A stretch of DNA of 64,000 bases from an uncultured Spirochaetaceae bacterium (GCA_944392965.1 CALXYM010000002.1:248001-312000), one strand, 5' to 3'. Shown: positions 31,954-41,459, counted from the stretch's first letter. Numbers and translations are program-made. The notes: generated by a model not told the origin, from the sequence alone.

Positions 31954-32986
31954 GAGGGTCATAAACCTTACAGCACTTGCACTCCTTCTCTCCCTTGCAG
32001 AGACGTTTATTCCCCGTCCCTTACCATTCTTTCGTCTCGGACTGGCGAATATAGTACTTCTCCTGGCACTAGGAAAGCTGGGGGCAAAAGAGTACTTCTC
32101 CCTTGTTCTTCTGAAAGCCGTATCCACGTCATACATATCAGGGACGCTCCTTTCTCCATTCTTTCTGATTTCTCTCAGTCAGAGCCTTGCCAGTGGACTT
32201 GTGATGTACATTTTAAAAACTCTGTTAAAAAACAGGGTAAGCCTGTATGGACTCTCGATGGCGGGAGCCGCACTATCTGCACTCACGCAGATGTTCATGG
32301 CATCCCTCTTTCTGGGAGAAGGATTGTTAAACCTCCTTTTTCTTATGCTCATCTTCTCTTTCCTGGCATCTCTGATCACGGCATATCTGGCAGTACATAT
32401 CCCCTTCGATATGGAAAAGGAAGTACTACTGGAAAAAGAGGAGACACACTGGGAGAAAACCCTTACCCTGACACTGTTCCTCATGATCCTGATCGTCATG
32501 CTGCTTGACAACCTTCTCCTCCTTCTTCTTTCTTTCCTGTTGATGGTCTATGTCAGTCATAAGCTGAAAAGGAGGTTCAAAGCGGGAAACTACATCACAT
32601 TAATGATGATATCGATCATATCATCCATCCTCGTTCCACGAGGCAAGACGCTTATCACACTTCTCTACTTTCCTATAACAGAGCTTTCACTCATTCAGGG
32701 ATTAAGACAGGGCCTCCGCCTCTCGCTCATAGTCATTATAAGTCTCACTTTCTCCCGCTTCCTCTTCCATGGAGGTCCCGTTTCTCTGATTTTAAAGAGA
32801 TTCTTTATGATGGAAACCTCTTTCTATAAAGCAAAAGGTGGATTAAAGCACAGACTTCTATGTGCCCTGAACACAGATGATGTAAATGAAATACAGAACA
32901 GGCCTGTTAAAGTACCATATTTCACATCAATAATGGTTCTCTACGTTTTTATTGCATTTAAAATCATGGAATGGAAAGTATTATAA
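31943..32986 (+). CDS. Gx transporter (HepS/S-component-like) fused to EcfT-like membrane protein
   Basis: 347 residues from the ATG at 31943, 6 bases after AGAGGTGG; an ATG at 31937 sits too close. The N-terminal half (LTKRVINLTALALLLSLAET, then FRLGLANIVLLLALGKLGAKEYF) is the Gx transporter / heptaprenyl diphosphate synthase component I family, an ECF S-component relative. The C-terminal half, from about residue 180, has helices resembling the EcfT/CbiQ transmembrane protein (LIQGLRQGLRLSLIVIISLTF). The fused S-T arrangement is unusual and no ECF ATPase is nearby. It overlaps the NusG_II stop. Confidence 0.7.
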   Translation: MLTKRVINLTALALLLSLAETFIPRPLPFFRLGLANIVLLLALGKLGAKEYFSLVLLKAVSTSYISGTLLSPFFLISLSQSLASGLVMYILKTLLKNRVSLYGLSMAGAALSALTQMFMASLFLGEGLLNLLFLMLIFSFLASLITAYLAVHIPFDMEKEVLLEKEETHWEKTLTLTLFLMILIVMLLDNLLLLLLSFLLMVYVSHKLKRRFKAGNYITLMMISIISSILVPRGKTLITLLYFPITELSLIQGLRQGLRLSLIVIISLTFSRFLFHGGPVSLILKRFFMMETSFYKAKGGLKHRLLCALNTDDVNEIQNRPVKVPYFTSIMVLYVFIAFKIMEWKVL

Positions 32987-33015
32987 GAATGTTATCGGCT
33001 TTCGTCCCATTTCTA

Positions 33016-33044
33016 TTGACATCCGATAAATAATTATATATAAA
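33016..33044 (+). promoter_or_regulatory. adhE promoter
   Basis: TTGACA and TATAAA with a 17-nt spacer, a near-consensus promoter. CGATAAATA is repeated at 33024-33032 and 33052-33060, around the -10. AAGGAG at 33062-33067 precedes the ATG at 33074. Confidence 0.75.
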
Positions 33045-33073
33045 TTTTTATCGATAAATATAAGGAGAACAAA

Positions 33074-35734
33074 ATGGCTGAAATCAATGAGCAGTTTGCT
33101 GGAGAGAAAGAGCTTGAGGCCCTGATTGAGAGGGTAAAAAGAGCTCAGCGCATTTATGCCAACTTTCCACAGGAAAAAGTTGACGAGATTTTCCGTGCAG
33201 CCAGTATTGCAGCTAACAACGCAAGAATAAGCCTGGCACAGGATGCCGTTGAGGAAACCGGCATGGGTATTGTGGAGGACAAGGTCATAAAGAACCACTT
33301 CGCAGCTGAATACATCTTCCATAAATACAAGGATGATAAGACATGCGGAATCATCGAGGAGGACCCGGGATTCGGCATCAAGAAGATTGCAGAACCAAAA
33401 GGAGTAATCTGTGGAATTATTCCGACTACAAACCCGACAAGTACGGCGATCTTCAAATCACTCATCGCACTCAAGACGAGGAACGCCATCATTTTCAGCC
33501 CACATCCAAGGGCAAAGAAGTGCACATGTGATGCGGCCCGCATAGTACTGGAGGCGGCAGTCGCAGCAGGAGCACCTCAGGATATAATCGGATGGATTGA
33601 AGAGCCAACGATGGAAAAGACCAACTATCTGATGCACCATCCGCATGTGAACCTCATACTCGCAACAGGTGGGCCGGGCATGGTCAAATCGGCATACTCA
33701 TCAGGTAAGCCCGCAATCGGCGTAGGAGCTGGTAATACCCCTGCCCTACTCGACAAGAGCTGCAACATCAAGATGGCGGTCGCATCCATCCTCATGAGTA
33801 AGACCTTCGACAACGGTGTTGTATGTGCTTCCGAGCAGTGCATCATCGCACATAAGGATATCTACAGTGAGGTAAAGAAGGAGCTTAAGGAACAGGGTGC
33901 ACACTTCCTTACAAAGGATGAGATGACAAAACTCAGCCCGATTATTCTCGACCCACAGAGGGGTTCGGTAAACCCAAAGATCGTAGGACAGCCTGCATAT
34001 AAGATTGCAGAGATCGCAGGATTCTCCGTTCCTAAGAACACAAAGGTCCTCATTGGAGAGGTCAAGAAAGTCGCAGCTGATGAGCCGTTCGCACACGAGA
34101 AACTCTCTCCCGTACTCGGCATGTACTCATGCGACAACTACGGAGAAGGCTGCATGATGGCTGCCCAGCTCATCGCTCTCGGTGGTTTTGGACACACCTC
34201 CGTACTCTATGTTGACGAGAAGGAGCAGGATAAGATCGACAACTATGGCAAGACAGTGAAAACTAGCAGAGTTCTCATCAACATGCCTGCAAGCCAGGGT
34301 GCCATCGGAGACATCTACAACTTCCGTCTTGAACCGTCCCTTACCCTCGGATGCGGTTCATGGGGAAACAACAGCATAAGCGAAAACGTAGGTCCAAAGC
34401 ACCTTTTGAACATAAAGACAGTAGCGGAGAGGAGGGAGAACATGCTCTGGTTCAAGTTGCCACCAAAAATCTATTTCAAGTACGGTTGTCTTCCTGTGGC
34501 ACTGCAGGAGCTCGAGGGCAAGAAGAGGGCATTCATCGTCACAGACAGCTTCCTCTTCTCTTCCGGCATGATTGACAAGATCCAGGATACCCTTACTCAG
34601 ATCGGTGTTGAGACAGAGGTATTCCATCAGGTAAAACCGGACCCGACGCTTGGAACAATCAACACGGCAATGCAGCTTGTGAACGCATACAATCCTGACG
34701 TGATCATTGCAGTAGGTGGTGGTTCCCCGATGGATGCAGCGAAGATCATCTGGCTTCTCTATGAGCACCCAGAAGTACAGTTTGAAGGCCTTGCACTCAG
34801 ATTCATGGATATAAGAAAGAGAATCTACGCTTTCCCGAACATGGGTAAGAAGGCTCAGCTTGTATGTATTCCGACAACAAGTGGAACGGGAAGTGAGGTT
34901 ACGCCATTTGCCATCATCACAGATGAGAAGACAGGTATGAAGTGGGCTATTGCAGACTATGCACTCACTCCAAGCATGGCTATCGTCGACAGTGAACTTG
35001 CAATGGGACAGCCTAAGGGACTTACCGCAAGCTGTGGTGTTGACGTACTTACACATGCACTTGAGGCACTTGTATCATCGATGAGTACCGATTATACGAA
35101 TGCACTCTCACTTGAGGCAGCAAGAATAATCTTCAAATACCTTCCTCAGGCATATGCTGACGGAACGAATAAGAAGGCAAGGGAAAAGGTGCATGATGCA
35201 TCCACGATGGCAGGTATGGCATTCAGCAACGCTTTCCTTGGAGTATGTCACTCCATGGCTCATAAGCTCGGTGCCCGTTTCCACGTACCACACGGAATGG
35301 CTAACGCCCTGCTCCTGACGAACGTCATCCGTTTCAATGCGAATGACAACCCGACAAAGCAGGCATCTTTCCCACAGTATGAGTTCCCGTCTGTCATAAG
35401 CAGATATGCCCGTGTTGCTGATTACATCTCAACACCGGTCAACAATGCTAAGAATACTGATCTGATGGACAGTAGGAATGCGAAGACACTTGAGGAAAAG
35501 GTGGAAATTCTCATCGATGGAATCGAGAAGCTCAAGAAAGAACTCGGAGTTCCTGCATCCATCAAGGAATGGGGAGTCGATGAGGCTGAGTTCCTCGCAG
35601 CAGTGGACGAGCTTGCTGTAAAGGCATTCGACGACCAGTGCACAGGAAGCAACCCACGCTATCCGCTCATCAGTCAGATCAAGCAGCTCTATCTTGATTC
35701 CTACTATGGAAGACCATGGAAGGAAGAGGTATAA
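33074..35734 (+). CDS. adhE: Bifunctional acetaldehyde-CoA/alcohol dehydrogenase
   Basis: 886 residues, the usual AdhE length. The N-terminal ~440 residues are CoA-acylating aldehyde dehydrogenase: GIIPTTNPTSTAIFKSLIAL and the catalytic Cys in FDNGVVCASEQ. The remainder is an iron-dependent alcohol dehydrogenase with GGGSPMDAAK and the metal-binding ACHSMAHKLGARFHVPHG region (ligand histidines). Together they convert acetyl-CoA to ethanol and regenerate NAD+, a marker of anaerobic mixed-acid fermentation; AdhE often assembles into spirosomes. Codon usage is strikingly regular, and the strong promoter implies high expression. Confidence 0.97.
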   Translation: MAEINEQFAGEKELEALIERVKRAQRIYANFPQEKVDEIFRAASIAANNARISLAQDAVEETGMGIVEDKVIKNHFAAEYIFHKYKDDKTCGIIEEDPGFGIKKIAEPKGVICGIIPTTNPTSTAIFKSLIALKTRNAIIFSPHPRAKKCTCDAARIVLEAAVAAGAPQDIIGWIEEPTMEKTNYLMHHPHVNLILATGGPGMVKSAYSSGKPAIGVGAGNTPALLDKSCNIKMAVASILMSKTFDNGVVCASEQCIIAHKDIYSEVKKELKEQGAHFLTKDEMTKLSPIILDPQRGSVNPKIVGQPAYKIAEIAGFSVPKNTKVLIGEVKKVAADEPFAHEKLSPVLGMYSCDNYGEGCMMAAQLIALGGFGHTSVLYVDEKEQDKIDNYGKTVKTSRVLINMPASQGAIGDIYNFRLEPSLTLGCGSWGNNSISENVGPKHLLNIKTVAERRENMLWFKLPPKIYFKYGCLPVALQELEGKKRAFIVTDSFLFSSGMIDKIQDTLTQIGVETEVFHQVKPDPTLGTINTAMQLVNAYNPDVIIAVGGGSPMDAAKIIWLLYEHPEVQFEGLALRFMDIRKRIYAFPNMGKKAQLVCIPTTSGTGSEVTPFAIITDEKTGMKWAIADYALTPSMAIVDSELAMGQPKGLTASCGVDVLTHALEALVSSMSTDYTNALSLEAARIIFKYLPQAYADGTNKKAREKVHDASTMAGMAFSNAFLGVCHSMAHKLGARFHVPHGMANALLLTNVIRFNANDNPTKQASFPQYEFPSVISRYARVADYISTPVNNAKNTDLMDSRNAKTLEEKVEILIDGIEKLKKELGVPASIKEWGVDEAEFLAAVDELAVKAFDDQCTGSNPRYPLISQIKQLYLDSYYGRPWKEEV

Positions 35735-35758
35735 CACTCTAATCATCGATTGACATCC

Positions 35759-35788
35759 GGCCCACTCTCATGTGGGCCATTTTTATTT
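35759..35788 (+). terminator. adhE terminator
   Basis: GGCCCAC-TCTCAT-GTGGGCC stem followed by ATTTTTATTT. Confidence 0.85.
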
Positions 35789-35826
35789 CCTCGAAGATAT
35801 TCAAAATGAAAGAAAACAAATAATAT

Positions 35827-35875
35827 GTAGTTTTAAACTACAAAATATCTACAAAATTGTAGTTTCAAACTACAA
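35827..35875. promoter_or_regulatory. Two GTAGTTT-x-AAACTAC palindromes upstream of the AAA ATPase gene
   Basis: GTAGTTT-T-AAACTAC at 35827-35841 and TTGTAGTTT-C-AAACTACAA at 35857-35875 share the same core. Their centres are 32 bp apart, about three helical turns, and the second ends just before the -35 box. This geometry suits cooperative binding by a dimeric regulator. Confidence 0.6.
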
Positions 35876-35877
35876 AC

Positions 35878-35905
35878 TTGTAATATTAGTGAAATACACT
35901 ATAAT
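35878..35905 (+). promoter_or_regulatory. Putative promoter of the AAA ATPase gene
   Basis: TTGTAA and TATAAT are 16 nt apart. The -10 ends 7 nt before the ATG at 35913, implying a leaderless mRNA. Confidence 0.5.
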
Positions 35906-35912
35906 ATGAGAC

Positions 35913-37082
35913 ATGAACAAAGATTTGATAGAAAAACTTGAATCCACCATGAATAGAATCTTAGGCAACAAGTTAATGTATCCTACAAGACCTGTCATAG
36001 ATGAGATGTTGTCACTTGATATGCATTCAATAATAATAGGCTCCCGAGGAACGGGAAAAACTACGTTATTACTAAAAGAGGCTAGAAAAAAACGAATCCT
36101 ATATTTTTCTGTGGATGATTTTGACGTTCCTTCCAATTCTATCCATGATATAGCAGTGGATGCATTCTCCCTTGGATATGAGGGGGTGTTCATAGATGAG
36201 ATACATTTTGACGCCAATTGGGAACGAGCTCTTAAAAGCTTATATGATAAATATGAAGATAAAATCATCTGGGCAAGCGACTCCTCATCTCTTCGACTAC
36301 GTTCAAAAATAGGAGATACCGCAAGGCGATACATATATAAGACTCTTCCTTTGATGTCGTTCAGGGAGTATCTTTATCTGAAAGCAGGAAAAACATATCC
36401 CAAAATAGAAGATCCTTTTAACTATGAAATATCATTCAAAATAGATTCTGATTTTCTCTTTCTTTTTGAGGAATACAAAAAAGAAGGTTTTTTACCTATT
36501 TTCCTGTTAGGAAATTACAATGAAAGGCTAAAAGATATAATCGCAAAAATAATCACATCCGACATTCCATTCTTTGTTCCTGAAATAAGGAGTGTTCATA
36601 TCCAGTTAATGAAGGAAGTACTACGCTATCTTGCCTTAGGAAGCGTTCCTCGAATAGAAACAGAAAACCTTACGAGACAATGGAATATAAGTTATGAAAA
36701 ACTTATTCAATTAGTACGGGTAATGGAAGAGACGGGATTAATTACACTCATCCCCCAATATGGCGATAATAAAGAAAAATTCAGTAGGGCGAAAATCTTT
36801 TTTACAAATCCTTCAATGTATCATGTTCTAGGAGGAAGAGAAGGAAATCTAAGAGAGGCTTTAACCGTCCTTGCTTTTCAATCCTCAGGAATGGAAATCT
36901 ATGCAAGTAAAAAGGAGGAAAGCGGAGATTTTATCGTTTCTAAGGGAAATGGAGAAATCACATCTATTGAAGTTGGAGGGAAAAAGAAAAAAGGAAAAGA
37001 AAGTGATTACGTGATTCGAGATAATATAGACTACCCTTCTTCTCACGTGATACCGTTATGGGTCCTGGCGATGATGTGGTAG
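35913..37082 (+). CDS. AAA-type ATPase, DUF4143-like family
   Basis: 389 residues. Walker A is IIGSRGTGKTTLL (about 43-51) and Walker B GVFIDEIHFD (about 92-98), with DFDVPSNSIHDI between, as in the bacterial AAA_14/DUF4143 family. The C-terminal part (about 300-389) resembles a DUF4143/nuclease-like domain, with EITSIEVGGKKKKGKESDY as a possible E-x-K motif. The function of these proteins is uncertain; some behave as mobile or defence-linked modules. The gene has higher A+T content than its neighbours, a sign of possible transfer. No Shine-Dalgarno. Confidence 0.75.
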   Translation: MNKDLIEKLESTMNRILGNKLMYPTRPVIDEMLSLDMHSIIIGSRGTGKTTLLLKEARKKRILYFSVDDFDVPSNSIHDIAVDAFSLGYEGVFIDEIHFDANWERALKSLYDKYEDKIIWASDSSSLRLRSKIGDTARRYIYKTLPLMSFREYLYLKAGKTYPKIEDPFNYEISFKIDSDFLFLFEEYKKEGFLPIFLLGNYNERLKDIIAKIITSDIPFFVPEIRSVHIQLMKEVLRYLALGSVPRIETENLTRQWNISYEKLIQLVRVMEETGLITLIPQYGDNKEKFSRAKIFFTNPSMYHVLGGREGNLREALTVLAFQSSGMEIYASKKEESGDFIVSKGNGEITSIEVGGKKKKGKESDYVIRDNIDYPSSHVIPLWVLAMMW

Positions 37083-37261
37083 GCATGAGAATTATTCTAG
37101 AATCCCCCTATTTTTCCAAAAGGAAAATTCCAAGGGAATATGCCCATACAGTTTTTTGCTCACTATTAAAAAATGGAGATAAGTTACACTGCATGGGCAT
37201 CTCTTCTGTCCTAAAAAACACTCAAATCATTAAGAATGACATTATCGGTCAATCTTATTAT

Positions 37262-37846
37262 CTAAAGAATAGCTGCAGCAGAAGTTGTATATGACTCCTG
37301 TGCATTATCATAATTCTCTCCTGAGTATTCTAACTCTACAGTTGCAAAAACAGGAGAAACAGAGTCAACATGAAGAATCAACATGGAAACCCCGTTTATT
37401 GGCTCTGCCAAAAGCCAGTACGAACTCAATTCCCTGTCTCCATAATAGAGTGATTCTACAAAATAATTTGGCTCATCCCATATGCTATCCGAGTCGATAT
37501 GGTCTATTTCAAAATATGGATTCCCATATGCTACTATGAGCTGCTGTCTCAAGGCATTATATGTATTACGGATAACAGACTCATTCGTAAAGAAATCAGA
37601 ATATGCACGCATCATATACAACCCATAAGTATCTTCAAAATATCCCAAATAAATTGTTAACCGAGATGTTATATTGGGCGGTGTAATATTGCAGGCTACA
37701 ATACTAGCATCTCTATTAGTATCTAATATTATAGTCCCTTTCGCCTCAGCTTCTTCTATAGAATCACCAAAGTTCATTCCAAAGGGTCCTGCAAACAATA
37801 ATGAAGATACAATAAATAAAACTATTAATAACAAAACCTTTTTCAT
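37262..37846 (-). CDS. Exported protein of unknown function
   Basis: 194 residues from the ATG at 37846, which follows TTGGAGGTTAC; the frame is open to 37966 but no support exists for that start. Signal peptide MKKVLLLIVLFIVSSLLFAG, then FGMNFGDSIEEAEAKGTI, a start reminiscent of small spirochaetal periplasmic proteins. No named domain is recognised. It lies downstream of the porin-type gene, separated by a terminator, so it is probably transcribed separately. Confidence 0.55.
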   Translation of the reverse strand: MKKVLLLIVLFIVSSLLFAGPFGMNFGDSIEEAEAKGTIILDTNRDASIVACNITPPNITSRLTIYLGYFEDTYGLYMMRAYSDFFTNESVIRNTYNALRQQLIVAYGNPYFEIDHIDSDSIWDEPNYFVESLYYGDRELSSYWLLAEPINGVSMLILHVDSVSPVFATVELEYSGENYDNAQESYTTSAAAIL

Positions 37847-37896
37847 GTAACCTCCAATTTTTAGTATAACATGAATAGCTTTATCTTCCGCATTAC

Positions 37897-37934
37897 AAAA
37901 AAAGGCTGCAGAAAGATTATCTCTTTCCACAGCC
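37897..37934 (-). terminator. Terminator after the porin-type gene (end of the second polysaccharide operon)
   Basis: On the minus strand GGCTGTGGAAAGA and TCTTTCTGCAGCC form a 13-bp stem with two G-T wobbles and a 5-nt loop, then seven T. It marks the end of the operon that begins at 47247. Confidence 0.85.
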
Positions 37935-37955
37935 ATGAAAATCATTGAATACATC

Positions 37956-39305
37956 TTACCATTCAATCATACAGGAAAGACTGAGAGCACCAAGATCTCC
38001 ATTTTCCGTAGAATCGGAAGAAGCATGAGTAAGATCATCCGCATCATAACGAAGTTTAAGCTCCGCTCCTGAGATAATAGCCTTTGAAGAGACTTCCCCG
38101 TATGCAGAAAGTATAATCTCACTATCATCAAGAATCTGTTCCAAGTCAATTCCAGCCTCAGCGGTCATCAGTGTATCATCTTCAAATGATACGGAGGCTC
38201 CAGCACTCCATGCACCTATTCTCTTATAATAAGAGTTGAATCCCTGAATCATGTCACCGACACGACCGTTTGAAGCAATGGTATAGCCTCCATGAACTTC
38301 CGCAAGGAAATTCTTACTAATAGCGTATCCAATACTGAGCTCCATATCTTGTTTTGCCAGAATATCCTTGATTGTGAAGCCAAGACGGACAGGAAGGCCA
38401 GCAGAATCAAGATCAGCCGTGATACGCCCTGACAAATACTGTTGCTGACTTCCAACACCGGGAACATCTGCTGTCGTAGCATAGTAGGCATCAATTCCTA
38501 TAAAACCGAAATACGCACTTCCCATAATATCAGCTTTGAAATCTACGGTATCATCAAGAAAAGTAAAGCCTGTATCTGCAGCAAGATAGAGCTGGAAAAG
38601 ATTACCATAGTATCCTATCTTTCCTGAAGCTCCAAGAGCGGGAGACTGAGTCATGCCATTATAGTTAGCTGAACTGTAGAATCCTCCGAAACGCATAGCA
38701 AGTCCGTTTGAAAAAAGGAATCTTTGAGTCTGACCATAAACGGTTATGTTGTAATTATCAGAATCCCCCTCAATGCCGAATCCAACCTCATTATCATGCC
38801 ACTTAAAATAAACTCCAGGAGCTTTATTATAGAGCATTGTAGCGGTTGCATTATTGAGAGTATCATCTTCATTAACCGTATAGTCTATCGGAGACTTCGC
38901 ATAATCAAGTTGTCCTGGGATCCAGACTAAACTGAACTCCCAACCAGGCCCATAAATACTAGCATCCTCAAGACGGAACTGACCTGTAAGATTATCAAGG
39001 TTAAATGTAAAGCCATCTTTTCCGGAGAATCCCGTATTTTCAAAGTTATAATAGAGAGTCAAATATGCTTCTACCTGTGCTTTTACCGAACCATCCCCCC
39101 CACTTATATCAGAAACACCAAGAAGATTGAAATCAAACTTTGCACTGGTATTATTTCTATTGAATCCATAACTATTATCATCAAAATTATAAGATAACGT
39201 CATGCCCGTGGATCCAGAGAATCCCGCAAAAAGTCCTGTAGACAGAGTGAGAAGCACAAAGAGAACGCACACTGCCCTTTTAATAAACAAATTAACGTTT
39301 TTCAT
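37956..39305 (-). CDS. Outer-membrane porin-like beta-barrel
   Basis: 449 residues with a signal peptide (…AVCVLFVLLTLSTGLFAG) followed by regularly spaced amphipathic strands of alternating Tyr, Phe, Gly and Asp/Asn. The C-terminus, LSCMIEW, has the terminal aromatic residue of outer-membrane proteins. The length fits a 16-18-strand porin. As the last gene of the second polysaccharide operon, it probably provides glycan or oligosaccharide entry, perhaps a spirochaetal counterpart of SusC-like porins, although it lacks any plug/TonB domain. The specific family was not recognised. Confidence 0.65.
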   Translation of the reverse strand: MKNVNLFIKRAVCVLFVLLTLSTGLFAGFSGSTGMTLSYNFDDNSYGFNRNNTSAKFDFNLLGVSDISGGDGSVKAQVEAYLTLYYNFENTGFSGKDGFTFNLDNLTGQFRLEDASIYGPGWEFSLVWIPGQLDYAKSPIDYTVNEDDTLNNATATMLYNKAPGVYFKWHDNEVGFGIEGDSDNYNITVYGQTQRFLFSNGLAMRFGGFYSSANYNGMTQSPALGASGKIGYYGNLFQLYLAADTGFTFLDDTVDFKADIMGSAYFGFIGIDAYYATTADVPGVGSQQQYLSGRITADLDSAGLPVRLGFTIKDILAKQDMELSIGYAISKNFLAEVHGGYTIASNGRVGDMIQGFNSYYKRIGAWSAGASVSFEDDTLMTAEAGIDLEQILDDSEIILSAYGEVSSKAIISGAELKLRYDADDLTHASSDSTENGDLGALSLSCMIEW

Positions 39306-39311
39306 ATGCCA

Positions 39312-41459
39312 TCACTCCCATGCAAGTACCAATGTCTCAGGCTCTTCCTCAGTTTCTGCTAATGTCAAAGAGAAATTATCAAGATATACGGATCCCACAC
39401 CTGAGCCCATATCAACAATCACATCATATTGAAGCACTTCTACCGGTGCGGGAGTCGGAGAAATAGAATAGGTGTTCCACCCCCCTGCAGTTTCATCAAT
39501 TCGGAAATACTCGTTGTATTCATTTCCATCAACACCTCTGCGTTTTACTCCAATTGTGACACCTCTTCCATCAAGAGTAACGACACCTTCACACTTTATA
39601 TCGCAACTGAAAGTATAGTCCTGATCGAAATCAAACTTTCCTGCAGTATCGCCAACACAGTACTGATAGACTGCCTGAGCATTGCTTGTCAGAAGATTCA
39701 CCTTCAGGACATTTCCATGCCCTTCTTCCTCTATGACCTCACTATCCCTGATACCTTCAGCAGGATTTCCAGGCCAGACATCCCAGTGAGTTGTTGTTCC
39801 GTCAGGATTCAATTCATCAAGATTAGAATTTCTAAGAACATTTCCTCCCGTCTGAACAATATTTTCAGAAGATGTCACAGGAGCAGTTTCATCAGTAAGC
39901 TCACATGTAAGATCATCAATAGTTACGGAACCTTCTCCTGGAGAGACGACTACATCCCAAAGTATTTCTTTAAAAGAAATATCAGAAGGCTCTATATAAG
40001 CCTCAAGCTCTACCCAACCATCAGTTGTTCCAGTAACAGCTTCACTTGTGGAGAAGAGTACCTGTTCAGCACCATTGGCATCATATTTTCGCTCAACACG
40101 GAGATAGACACCATCCCCTGTGATATTCTCAGCTTTTATCCATGCCTTGAATACCATCGGTTTGGTCGCATCATATTCCTTTGTTGTTCCTCTGTCTTGC
40201 CAGCCATTTGCCTGCAGGAAAACCTGCTCAATGGATGGAAGCTGCTGTACGAAAACCGCCCCATTGCCGCTTCTTGCCTCAATCCCCTCGTTTGTCCAAT
40301 AGGAATCAGGAAGAACTTCCCATCCTGGAGCTAATCCCCAGTTGTTTGAAATACCATTGTTTCCTCCTTCCAAATCCCCGTTCGTGAGATATGGTTTGAC
40401 AATAGCATCCGGGCTCATCATTTGAGGGACAGAGGAAGAAGCACCATTAAAATCAGTGCCAAAATTTGCAATAGTGACAAAAGCATCATCGACAAGGACC
40501 TTTCCAGATCCACTTACAGGCTCGATATAGAATACGGCTTCATTACAAGCAATTTCAGAAGCAGGGATATCAACTGAAATCTTCTGCCATCCTGTACCGG
40601 AACTAACTTTGAAATCCTTATAATAAATACCCAAATCTGGAATACGTTCAACCCTGAGTCTTACCACGCCTTCCGCATCCCCAACAGGAGCAACATATGC
40701 AGAGAACGTCACGTCAATTGTTCCATCATATTTCAAAGACCACCCAGCAGGGAGGAATCCCGTGGACTGATTGAGAGGCTTCGTCGTCTCAGAAAGATCA
40801 ATCATCGCACCGAGCTCATCACGGCCGAACGACTCTACATAATTACTCCAAGAATCAGAGCGATATGTAAATTTTCCGTTCTTAAGATAATTTATGTTCT
40901 CTGACCCTAATGAAATGACCTCATAATCATCGATATATACAGGGCCACGAACACTATTGACTTCCGCTTTTATAACAAAATCCTGTACACTACCAGAGAA
41001 CGTCGGCTCAACATACATATGGACTTGCTGCCATTCGCTTGTTCTTTCAGGATGCACTTCCGTATAACTGTTGAGTCCGCCGTTCATCTGCTTTTCAACG
41101 ATGATACGAACTTTATCAGCCTCAAAAGCACTTGGGAGTTTTACCCATGCGGATACAATTGCCCCAGCATCTTTATCGAACTCCTGCTTAGGTAATACGT
41201 TATACGTGTATTCAACACCTGCAGTCGGGTAGAAGCAGAGTGAATACTTACCCGTATGTGCAGTAGCGGAAGAAACCGCAACTCCATCACTACCTCCCCA
41301 TTCGGTAAGATCACCCATCTCAAAACCACTGTTTCTTACAATATTGGGAGATGACCCCGCAGCTAATACCAATTTCTCATCCTGCAGTGCCTCATATGAA
41401 GAGGCACAGCTGGAAAGAAGCATCAGCACAGCTAAAAGCACTAATGCTAGTTTTTTCAT
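39312..41459 (-). CDS. Multi-module carbohydrate-binding lipoprotein
   Basis: 715 residues. Lipoprotein signal MKKLALVLLAVLMLLSSC. The mature protein has about four tandem jelly-roll modules resembling CBM4/9: each begins with a pattern such as NIVRNSGFEMGDLTEWGGSD, INYLKNGKFTYRSDSW, YLTNGDLEGGNNGIS and NVLRNSNLDELNPDG, and ends with a phrase like GSVYIDDxxL. No catalytic domain is visible. It is most likely a surface glycan-binding protein that concentrates polysaccharide near the porin encoded next. The module boundaries are read by eye, not by search. Confidence 0.7.
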   Translation of the reverse strand: MKKLALVLLAVLMLLSSCASSYEALQDEKLVLAAGSSPNIVRNSGFEMGDLTEWGGSDGVAVSSATAHTGKYSLCFYPTAGVEYTYNVLPKQEFDKDAGAIVSAWVKLPSAFEADKVRIIVEKQMNGGLNSYTEVHPERTSEWQQVHMYVEPTFSGSVQDFVIKAEVNSVRGPVYIDDYEVISLGSENINYLKNGKFTYRSDSWSNYVESFGRDELGAMIDLSETTKPLNQSTGFLPAGWSLKYDGTIDVTFSAYVAPVGDAEGVVRLRVERIPDLGIYYKDFKVSSGTGWQKISVDIPASEIACNEAVFYIEPVSGSGKVLVDDAFVTIANFGTDFNGASSSVPQMMSPDAIVKPYLTNGDLEGGNNGISNNWGLAPGWEVLPDSYWTNEGIEARSGNGAVFVQQLPSIEQVFLQANGWQDRGTTKEYDATKPMVFKAWIKAENITGDGVYLRVERKYDANGAEQVLFSTSEAVTGTTDGWVELEAYIEPSDISFKEILWDVVVSPGEGSVTIDDLTCELTDETAPVTSSENIVQTGGNVLRNSNLDELNPDGTTTHWDVWPGNPAEGIRDSEVIEEEGHGNVLKVNLLTSNAQAVYQYCVGDTAGKFDFDQDYTFSCDIKCEGVVTLDGRGVTIGVKRRGVDGNEYNEYFRIDETAGGWNTYSISPTPAPVEVLQYDVIVDMGSGVGSVYLDNFSLTLAETEEEPETLVLAWE

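Noticed and set aside
33024-33060. Direct repeat of CGATAAATA around the adhE -10 box as a redox (Rex) operator
   Set aside because: The repeats are direct, not the inverted TTGTGAA/TTCACAA expected for Rex, so I keep only a note within the promoter entry.
37083-37294. Small plus-strand frame after the AAA ATPase as a toxin or antitoxin partner
   Set aside because: No ribosome-binding site, the end overlaps the convergent exported-protein gene, and the composition is not gene-like.
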